DNA of 10,249 nt from Thermoanaerobaculia bacterium (lineage in GTDB: Bacteria; Acidobacteriota; Thermoanaerobaculia; Gp7-AA8): assembly GCA_017883215.1 (NCBI GenBank), contig JADGOA010000109.1, positions 1 through 10,249 on the forward strand, read 5' to 3'. This document shows positions 1 to 5,011 of the stretch, piece by piece (the stretch's first letter is position 1; every line of letters begins with the position of its first letter). The notes beneath the pieces are model-generated. The model searched no databases, had not been told where the DNA came from, and saw only the letters and a list, made by a program, of their open reading frames with translations. Made by a program: the position numbers and the translations under genes.

Positions 1-368
1 CCGGCGAGGAGAGGCAGTTCCCGTGGGGCGAGGAAGGTCCCGGCGCAACGCGCGGCAACTTCGGCTTCATCAGCTGGGACCCGCTGGCTGTCGGCTCGTT
101 TCCTGCCGGTGCGAGCGCGTGGGGTGTTCACGACCTGGTCGGCAACGGTTGGGAGTGGACCTCGACGAAGTTCGATGGCTTCCCCGGATTCGAGCCGATG
201 CCGTCGTACCCGGTCTACTCAAACGATTTCTTCGATGGACAGCACTTCGTTATGAAGGGCGCCTCGCCGGCGACCGCGCTCGAGCTGATCCGCCGCTCCT
301 TGCGCAACTGGTTCCGCCCAACGTATCCGTACGTTTATGCGACATTCCGGTGCGTCACGACGGCGTAG
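1..368 (+). CDS. SUMF1/EgtB-family FGE-sulfatase domain protein, C-terminal part
   Basis: The reading frame enters at the window edge (first full codon at base 3) and ends with TAG at 366-368, giving 121 C-terminal residues. They include PWG (visible residues 7-9), the signature GNGWEWTS (47-54), MKGAS (84-88), RNWFRP (101-106) and a final ATFRCV (113-118), typical of the formylglycine-generating enzyme fold. The form MKGAS plus RNWFRP and the YPY-VYATFRCV ending is closer to the EgtB-like nonheme-iron sulfoxide synthase branch (ergothioneine-type chemistry) than to true formylglycine-generating enzymes or PvdO. The iron-binding histidines of EgtB sit in the N-terminal DinB-like domain outside the window, so the reaction cannot be decided here. 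No partner gene such as egtD is visible downstream. Family assignment is firm; the EgtB-like subtype is an inference. Confidence 0.8.
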   Translation, partial: GEERQFPWGEEGPGATRGNFGFISWDPLAVGSFPAGASAWGVHDLVGNGWEWTSTKFDGFPGFEPMPSYPVYSNDFFDGQHFVMKGASPATALELIRRSLRNWFRPTYPYVYATFRCVTTA

Positions 369-370
369 TA

Positions 371-400
371 CACGACCCCGTAACCTCGTAACCGAGACTC
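371..400. repeat. Intergenic octamer-type repeat, copy A
   Basis: Two bases after the preceding stop codon lies CACGACCCCGTAACCTCGTA followed by ACCGAGACTC. It shares the words GTAACCTCGTAACC and GACCCCG with 7308-7340, and in inverted orientation with 7225-7262; a degenerate relative lies at 9231-9272. All copies are in intergenic gaps directly beside gene ends. Function is unknown. Confidence 0.6.
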
Positions 401-445
401 CGAAATCACACCGTTTCGCGCCCGGTGCGCATGTAACCGCCACCA

Positions 446-476
446 TTGACTTCCACCGTGGCACTCGCGCTGATTT
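446..476 (+). promoter_or_regulatory. Possible sod promoter
   Basis: TTGACT at 446-451 matches a sigma-70 -35 box in five of six positions. The AT-richer TGATTT at 471-476 could be a poor -10 at 19-nt spacing. It lies about 35 bases before the chosen sod start. The -10 match is weak, so this is only a candidate. Confidence 0.25.
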
Positions 477-511
477 AGGTGCGCGTTGTGCAAATGCGGC
501 GAGGCATGGAA

Positions 512-1129
512 ATGAAGACTTACAAACCGAAACAGTTCGATCTCAGCGGTCTTACCGGCATCTCCGACAAAACATTGGAGTTGCACTTCAAGCTCTACGA
601 GGGTTACGTCTCGAACACGAACTCGCTCACGGAAAAACTTGCCGGGTATTTCAAGAGCGGCAACGTCGAGCAGTCCGATTTCGCGGCCTACTCCGAACTG
701 ACCCGCCGGCTCGGTTTCGAATACAACGGCATGGTCCTGCACGAGTACTACTTCGGAAACATGAAGAAGCAGGGCGGCGGAAACCCCGGACCGACGTTCC
801 GCGCCGCGATCGAGAAGAGCTTCCCCTCGGTCGACGTCTGGCGGAACGATTTCGTCGGCGTCGGGAAGATGCGAGGAGTGGGGTGGGCGATCGCGTACCT
901 CGATCCGTCGACCGGATGGGTCTCCAACCACTGGATCACCCTTCACGAGACCAATAACGTGGCCGGCTTCGTCCCGCTCCTGGTGATGGACGTGTGGGAA
1001 CACGCCTTCCTGCTCGACTACAAGCCGGCGGAGCGGCCGAAGTACATCGAGGCATTCCTGGCGAACGTCGACTGGAGCTCGATCGAGAAGCGCATCGGCC
1101 GCGTTCAGGTCAGCGCCGACTGGCGCTGA
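512..1129 (+). CDS. Superoxide dismutase, Fe/Mn family
   Basis: Converts superoxide to hydrogen peroxide and oxygen in the cytoplasm; no signal peptide is seen. The product is 205 residues, normal for the family. Metal ligands can be placed at His25 (in LELHFKLYEGYV), His77 (in NGMVLHEYY), Asp160 and His164 (in DVWEHAF, the family signature). The position that holds Gln69 in E. coli FeSOD is Gly73. The position that holds Gln146 in MnSOD is His145, 15 residues before the ligand Asp, the same spacing as in FeSOD. That Gly/His pair marks a less common subgroup, so metal preference cannot be read from the classic Gln rule. The start at 512 is chosen because GAGG at 501-504 is 7 bases upstream. 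The in-frame ATG at 506 has only one base between it and GAGG, and a GTG at 479 has no better site. A perfect terminator follows 26 bases after the stop. Confidence 0.93.
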   Translation: MKTYKPKQFDLSGLTGISDKTLELHFKLYEGYVSNTNSLTEKLAGYFKSGNVEQSDFAAYSELTRRLGFEYNGMVLHEYYFGNMKKQGGGNPGPTFRAAIEKSFPSVDVWRNDFVGVGKMRGVGWAIAYLDPSTGWVSNHWITLHETNNVAGFVPLLVMDVWEHAFLLDYKPAERPKYIEAFLANVDWSSIEKRIGRVQVSADWR

Positions 1130-1155
1130 CAGGCGCGCTACAGACATCCTTCGAG

Positions 1156-1192
1156 GATCCGCCGGCCGCTTGCCGGCGGATCTTTTCGTTTT
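1156..1192 (+). terminator. Rho-independent terminator after sod
   Basis: A perfect 11-bp stem, GATCCGCCGGC (1156-1166) with GCCGGCGGATC (1172-1182), closes a CGCTT loop and is followed by TTTTCGTTTT. It ends only 12 bases before the methyltransferase start codon. The methyltransferase therefore needs read-through, or a promoter overlapping this hairpin. Confidence 0.88.
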
Positions 1193-1204
1193 CAGAGACG
1201 AGCG

Positions 1205-1846
1205 ATGAAAAACCGGATCGACGACATCCTGCACCGCGTTCAGGCCGAGTACCTCGAGGAACTGCTTCCCGCACGCGACCCACTTCTCGAGGCAATTGAG
1301 AAGTTCGCCGAGGACCACGATCACCCGATCGCGGACCCGGAGGTGGCGCAGCTGATGCGAGTCCTGATGCGGTTGAAAAAGCCGCGGCGGATCGTCGAAG
1401 TCGGAACGAACATCGGATACTCGGTGGTCGTGATGGGGCGCGAGCTCGACGGCGACGCGGTCATCGAGACCATCGAGATCGACCGCTCGATTCTCGAAAC
1501 CGCCCGACGATTCGCGACTGATGCGGCGCTGCCCTGCCGCGTCGTCTTCCACGAAGGCGCAGCCACAGAGGTCCTGCCTAGACTCGATGGCCCGTTCGAT
1601 TTCGCTTTCATCGATTGTGTGAAGACCGAGTACGGCCAGTACCTCGACCAGCTCCTGCCGAAGCTCGAGCGCGGCGCGCTGATCATGTGCGACAACCTGC
1701 TGTGGAAGGGAAAGATCGCGCGCGGCGAGCACGACGCTTCGACCGATGCGCTCCGCGATTTCAACCGGCGCATCACCACCGATCCGCGGCTGCTCACGAC
1801 GGTCGTTCCGGTCGGCGACGGTACCGGGCTGTCTGTGGTTCTGTGA
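1205..1846 (+). CDS. Class I SAM-dependent O-methyltransferase, TrmR/YrrM-like
   Basis: A 213-residue methyltransferase of the COMT-like family 3 (metal-dependent catechol/caffeoyl-CoA type). The SAM-binding motif I is VEVGTNIGYS (64-73), the ribose-binding acid is in ETIEID (88-93), and the metal-binding residues are Asp137 in FIDCVKTEY and Asp163-Asn164 in MCDNLLWKGK. The N-terminal LLPARDPLLEAIEKFAEDH segment, the DNLLWKG motif and the C-terminal VVPVGDG motif resemble Bacillus TrmR (YrrM), which methylates 5-hydroxyuridine at the tRNA wobble position. That substrate is an inference; a small-molecule catechol remains possible. The ribosome binding site is weak (GAGACGAG before ATG). The start codon lies 12 bases after the sod terminator, so expression may depend on leaky termination. 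The stop is followed at once by a heptamer-rich inverted repeat. Confidence 0.85.
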   Translation: MKNRIDDILHRVQAEYLEELLPARDPLLEAIEKFAEDHDHPIADPEVAQLMRVLMRLKKPRRIVEVGTNIGYSVVVMGRELDGDAVIETIEIDRSILETARRFATDAALPCRVVFHEGAATEVLPRLDGPFDFAFIDCVKTEYGQYLDQLLPKLERGALIMCDNLLWKGKIARGEHDASTDALRDFNRRITTDPRLLTTVVPVGDGTGLSVVL

Positions 1847-1897
1847 GGCAGGGGGCAGTGCACAGGGGGCGGGTCTGCCCACTGCGCACTGCCCACT
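1847..1897. repeat. Heptamer-based inverted repeat between convergent genes
   Basis: Directly after the methyltransferase stop, GGGCAGTGC (1853-1861) is perfectly inverted as GCACTGCCC (1886-1894) around a 24-base loop. Within the right arm ACTGCCC-like words recur every 7 bases (CACTGCG, CACTGCC, CACTATT), and the left arm shows GAGGCAG then GGGGCAG. It lacks a T-tract, so it is not a standard terminator. Origin unknown. Confidence 0.6.
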
Positions 1898-1917
1898 ATT
1901 TGCCAGCCGCTGCCTAC

Positions 1918-1950
1918 AAAAAAGGCCGCGACGCTCGTGCGCCGCGGCCT
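1918..1950 (-). terminator. Rho-independent terminator for the DUF1573 gene
   Basis: On the minus strand a 12-bp stem with one mismatch (1923-1934 with 1939-1950, core AGGCCGCG/CGCGGCCT, loop ACGA on the minus strand) is followed by six T residues (A-tract 1918-1923 on the plus strand). It lies 24 bases past the stop of the DUF1573 gene. Confidence 0.88.
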
Positions 1951-1974
1951 GCCAATGTTCGGATTATCGAGAGC

Positions 1975-3072
1975 TTACTTCGATGCGCTCCCCGCCGCGC
2001 CCTTCACGGTTCCGCGAACCGGGATGGTCACCACCGGGCTGAGCTTGTCGTTCGTGTAGATTTTCACGTCACCCTGGAGGTCGCCGGCTTTCGCTGCTTT
2101 TCCGACCTGCAGCGTCACTTCGTATTCGCCGCGGTTCGCCGTCGGCTTCACGGCAGCCGTGATGCCGCTGATCGAAGACTCGGCCTTCGTCACGCTGAAC
2201 CTCTCGGGCGCCTTCAGATCGTTCGAGCGGAGTAGGATCGAACGCGTTGCGGCGGGGTCGGTCGGCACCACTTCGCCGAAGTTGATGCCGCTGGGCTCGA
2301 CGCGGAATGCCGGCCGGATCACACCCGAAATGGAGACGAGGTATTGAGGCTGGTGGCGCGAGGTCGTGGTGAAGCGAACCTTGTCGGCAATCGGGCCGAT
2401 TCGAGCGTCAGTTCCGCCGACGGTGATCGCCACCTTGTACTGTGCCTGTCCGGGCCGGCCGACGTTCGGGGCCATCTGGGCAGGATCTTCGATTTTGGCG
2501 TAGCTCACCTTCACCCAGTCGCCCGGAGTCTCGACTTTGGTGATGGCGAACGGCTCTTCCTCCTCAGAGTAAAGCGTGACGTACTGCGTCTCGACGTCGC
2601 CGAGGAGCATGTTGAAGCGGACGAACCCGGCCGGGAAGGCCTCGACGTACGGTTTGACGATCGCGTTGATCGTCAGCTGTGCCGAAGGGGTCGAGGGGTC
2701 GCTCGTCTCGAGTGCGATGGTCTTTGCGATCGGTCCCGCGAATGCAGTCGTGTCGACGTGAGCATTCACCTTTCCAGTCTCGCCCGGTTTGATGACCTTG
2801 TCGAAATCAGCGACCGTGCAGCCGCAGCCCGGCTTCGCAGCGATGATCTGCAGGTCAGCGTCACCGGTGTTCTTGATCAGGAAGGACCAGTCCAGCTTGT
2901 CCCCTTTGGCAACGGTGCCAAAGTCCTTGATCGGCTCGACGACGGTCAGTCGCGGAGCTTTCGCCTCGGTGACCGGCTTGACCTCGCTCGCCTTTTCGCT
3001 CGTCTGGGCAGACGCGATCGTCGCCACCGACAAGACCGACGCGAGCATCATGACAATGATTCGTTTGGACAT
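1975..3072 (-). CDS. Secreted DUF1573 domain protein
   Basis: A 365-residue exported protein. Residues 1-22 form a Sec signal peptide: basic MSKR, a hydrophobic core, then cleavage after ASA before Gln23. The DUF1573 domain spans about 42-140 and carries the family core: FGTVAKGDKLDWSFLIKNTG (51-70), PGCGCTV (81-87) and IKPGETG (94-100). Two further Ig-like beta-sandwich segments follow, about 145-255 and 256-357; the last opens with RVEPSGINFGEV, like a second degenerate copy of the fold. No lipobox or membrane anchor is seen, so the product is periplasmic or released. DUF1573 domains resemble ASPM/SPD-2/hydin-type Ig folds; function is unknown. The start at 3072 is supported by AGGAGGA 8 bases upstream and by the signal peptide; an upstream in-frame extension to 3219 is non-coding in character. 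Divergent from mpl, with its own terminator. Confidence 0.9.
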   Translation of the reverse strand: MSKRIIVMMLASVLSVATIASAQTSEKASEVKPVTEAKAPRLTVVEPIKDFGTVAKGDKLDWSFLIKNTGDADLQIIAAKPGCGCTVADFDKVIKPGETGKVNAHVDTTAFAGPIAKTIALETSDPSTPSAQLTINAIVKPYVEAFPAGFVRFNMLLGDVETQYVTLYSEEEEPFAITKVETPGDWVKVSYAKIEDPAQMAPNVGRPGQAQYKVAITVGGTDARIGPIADKVRFTTTSRHQPQYLVSISGVIRPAFRVEPSGINFGEVVPTDPAATRSILLRSNDLKAPERFSVTKAESSISGITAAVKPTANRGEYEVTLQVGKAAKAGDLQGDVKIYTNDKLSPVVTIPVRGTVKGAAGSASK

Positions 3073-3080
3073 TCGAAAAA

Positions 3081-3087
3081 TCCTCCT
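3081..3087 (-). promoter_or_regulatory. Strong Shine-Dalgarno site of the DUF1573 gene
   Basis: On the minus strand AGGAGGA precedes the ATG at 3072 by 8 bases. It is the best ribosome binding site in the window and decides this start against the longer open frame that continues upstream to 3219. Confidence 0.85.
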
Positions 3088-3166
3088 GTGTTGGACCACC
3101 TGCGGTTCGCGGTCGGTTCGAACATGGCTGCCAAAATCGCCATTCCCGGCCTCGCGAAGGGATTCG

Positions 3167-3195
3167 ATTCTACAATCGTGCTTTCTGGAAGCACG
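3167..3195. promoter_or_regulatory. Divergent promoter region with inverted repeat between DUF1573 gene and mpl
   Basis: On the plus strand TACAAT (3171-3176) is a good -10 box 46 bases before mpl. On the minus strand TAGAAT (3172-3167) overlaps it and points to the DUF1573 gene. A perfect 7-bp inverted repeat, CGTGCTT (3177-3183) and AAGCACG (3189-3195), covers the expected mpl transcription start and could be an operator or a 5' hairpin. No convincing -35 box is seen on either strand. Assignment is by inspection only. Confidence 0.4.
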
Positions 3196-3221
3196 CTTCT
3201 TGCTCACTGCACCCCACACTC

Positions 3222-4664
3222 ATGCCACACGTTGAACATGTTCCGAACGTCAAGCGCGTTTACCTGATCGGAATCTGCGGAACGGCCATGGCGTCGCTGG
3301 CCGGGATGCTCCAGGAGCGCGGATACACGGTCGGCGGCTCTGACGAACACGTCTACCCGCCGATGTCGACGTATCTCGAGCGCCTTCGTATCCCCGTCCT
3401 CGAGGGGTATACGAAAGAGCACCTGGAAACGTTCCGTCCGGACCTGGTGATCGTCGGCAATGCCGCGGCTCGGACCAATGTCGAGGCCGCTGCCACGGTC
3501 GAGCTCGATCTCCCCTACACATCGATGCCCGAGGCCATCTACCAGCTGTTCATCAACGGAAAGCACTCGATCGTGATCGCCGGAACGCATGGAAAGACCA
3601 CTACGACGTCGCTGATGGCCTGGATCCTCGAGGCTGCGGGCCGGGATCCGAGCATGGTCGTCGGAGGCATTCCGGCCAATTTCAACCAGAACTTCAAGCT
3701 CGGCCACGGCGCGGACTTCGTGATCGAAGGAGACGAGTACAACACGGCGTTCTTCGACAAAGGGGCAAAGTTCCTTCACTACCACGCGAACACGCTCCTG
3801 GTGAACAACATCGAGTTCGACCACGCCGACATTTTTCCGGACCTCGGCGCGATTCTCGACATGTTCCGCCGGGCTGTCGTGCAGATTGCCCCGGACGACG
3901 TGATTCTCGGGAACGGCGATGACGAGAACGTGGCCTCGTTGCGCAAGGACTCGAGGGCGCGCTGGCTGACGTTCGGCTGGGACCGGACCCACGACGTGTT
4001 CGCCACCGATCCGGAGTTCGCTCCCGACACCACCTCCTTCACGGCGTGGTGGGAAGGAAAAGAGTGGTTCCGCTTCACCACCACGTTATCGGGCCGGCAC
4101 AACGTGCTGAACGCGCTCGCCGATGTTGCCATCGCCCGCCTGCGCGGCCTGGAGGCCGTGGAGATTCAGAAAGGGCTGGAGTCCTTCCGCGGGATCAAGC
4201 GCCGGATGGAAGTGCGCGGCGTGGAGCGAGGAGTGATCGTCATCGACGACTTCGCCCATCACCCGACGGCCATCGCCACTACCCTCAACGGCGCCCGGAA
4301 GCGCTACCCGGGCCAGCGGATGTGGGCACTGTTCGAGCCGCGCTCGATCTCGTCGAGCCGGAAAGAATTCGAGCGCGGATACATCGACGCCTTCCACGAG
4401 GCCGATCGCGTGATCATCGGTCCGATCTTCCACCTCGAACGCTACAAGACGCGCTACGGTCTGGACAAGATGATGTCCGTCCCGACCATTCTCGGAAAAC
4501 TCAACGGCGACGGCATCCAGGCCGAGCAGATCGATGATTTCGACGCCATCGCCGACCGCATCGCCAGCGAAGCCCAACCTGACGACGTCGTGCTGGTGAT
4601 GTCCTCCGGCGCCTTCGGCGACGTGCACGAGAAGATCCTCGCCAGGTTGCGCGAGGACGGTTGA
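3222..4664 (+). CDS. mpl: UDP-N-acetylmuramate:L-Ala-gamma-D-Glu-meso-DAP ligase (murein peptide ligase)
   Basis: Mpl joins the recycled tripeptide L-Ala-gamma-D-Glu-meso-DAP to UDP-MurNAc using ATP, a cytoplasmic step of peptidoglycan recycling. The 480-residue length suits the family. The N-terminal Rossmann-type domain begins RVYLIGICGTAMASLAGML (12-30), the Mur-ligase P-loop is GTHGKTTTTS (121-130), the central domain has GDEYNTAFFDKGAKF (170-184) and NNIEFDHADIF (195-205), then SGRHNVLNALA (290-300), and the C-terminal domain has DDFAHHPTA (342-350) and EPRS (372-375). GDEYNTAFFDKG distinguishes Mpl from MurC. ATG 3222 is the first in-frame start; no clear ribosome binding site precedes it, so an atypical initiation is possible. 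No AmpG, AmpD or other recycling gene is nearby. Divergent from the DUF1573 gene. Confidence 0.95.
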   Translation: MPHVEHVPNVKRVYLIGICGTAMASLAGMLQERGYTVGGSDEHVYPPMSTYLERLRIPVLEGYTKEHLETFRPDLVIVGNAAARTNVEAAATVELDLPYTSMPEAIYQLFINGKHSIVIAGTHGKTTTTSLMAWILEAAGRDPSMVVGGIPANFNQNFKLGHGADFVIEGDEYNTAFFDKGAKFLHYHANTLLVNNIEFDHADIFPDLGAILDMFRRAVVQIAPDDVILGNGDDENVASLRKDSRARWLTFGWDRTHDVFATDPEFAPDTTSFTAWWEGKEWFRFTTTLSGRHNVLNALADVAIARLRGLEAVEIQKGLESFRGIKRRMEVRGVERGVIVIDDFAHHPTAIATTLNGARKRYPGQRMWALFEPRSISSSRKEFERGYIDAFHEADRVIIGPIFHLERYKTRYGLDKMMSVPTILGKLNGDGIQAEQIDDFDAIADRIASEAQPDDVVLVMSSGAFGDVHEKILARLREDG

Positions 4665-4777
4665 GTTCGAGGAAACTGAGTAACTCCTCTCCCCGTATTC
4701 GCTTCATTTCACAGGGAATACCTCAGACCAGTGCCCCGTTCCTGTGGGCTCCGAAACTGAATTGTGAGGGAACAGGT

Positions 4778-4936
4778 ATGTCCGAACAGAAAGCCCACGA
4801 TCTCCTGCGGAAGCACGACATCACGCCCGACGACGTGAAAGAGCGACGCACCTCGATGCATCACCTCCGCCACATCGTCCGCAATGAAGAGCTCCCGTTC
4901 GACGTCTTCAAGACGCTCGTCAAAATGCGCCGGTAG
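4778..4936 (+). CDS. Small basic hypothetical protein, 52 residues
   Basis: ATG 4778 is preceded by GAGGG (4766-4770) at 7-base spacing, and the frame ends with TAG at 4934-4936. The product is charged and probably all-helical, with HDLLRKHDITPDDVKERR (7-24), a His-rich turn SMHHLRHIVRN and a basic end KMRR. There is no cysteine, signal peptide or membrane segment. I do not recognise the family. It sits between mpl and the GreA fusion gene, both on the same strand, with 113 and 75 bases of spacing. A long hairpin lies just after its stop. The good ribosome binding site and orderly amphipathic pattern favour a real gene. The frame stays open upstream to 4661, but that part has no start with a ribosome binding site. 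Confidence 0.6.
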   Translation: MSEQKAHDLLRKHDITPDDVKERRTSMHHLRHIVRNEELPFDVFKTLVKMRR

Positions 4937-4940
4937 TGGA

Positions 4941-4979
4941 GCGGGTAGCGAGCCCCGGCAGGGCCTTCTCGCTACTCGC
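4941..4979. repeat. Long hairpin between the small ORF and the GreA fusion gene
   Basis: GCGGGTAGCGAG (4941-4952) pairs with CTCGCTACTCGC (4968-4979) over 12 bp, with one G-T wobble, around a 15-base loop that contains a further CCC/GGG. No T-tract follows, so intrinsic termination is doubtful. The arms contain TAGCGAG-type heptamers like those in other gaps of this window. Confidence 0.6.
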
Positions 4980-4994
4980 CATCCACGAGTCGCT

Positions 4995-5000
4995 TACAAT
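4995..5000 (+). promoter_or_regulatory. Candidate -10 box of the GreA fusion gene
   Basis: TACAAT ends 11 bases before the start codon at 5012, so a transcript from it would have a leader of about 5 bases or none. The same hexamer is found before mpl and the ferredoxin gene. No -35 match is seen. Confidence 0.35.
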
Positions 5001-5011
5001 GTGCCGCCTCT

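Noticed and set aside
335..1882. 515-codon minus-strand open frame across the sod and methyltransferase genes
   Set aside because: It runs antisense to two well-recognised genes and both terminators' flanks, has low-complexity Arg/Val/Asp/His composition and no recognisable motif. It is a GC-driven shadow.
3204..3992. 262-codon minus-strand open frame inside mpl
   Set aside because: Antisense to the conserved Mur-ligase domains, with typical shadow composition.
4695..4721. Inverted repeat GTATTC / GAATAC between mpl and the small ORF
   Set aside because: Only 6 bp with a 15-base gap and no promoter nearby; likely to arise by chance.
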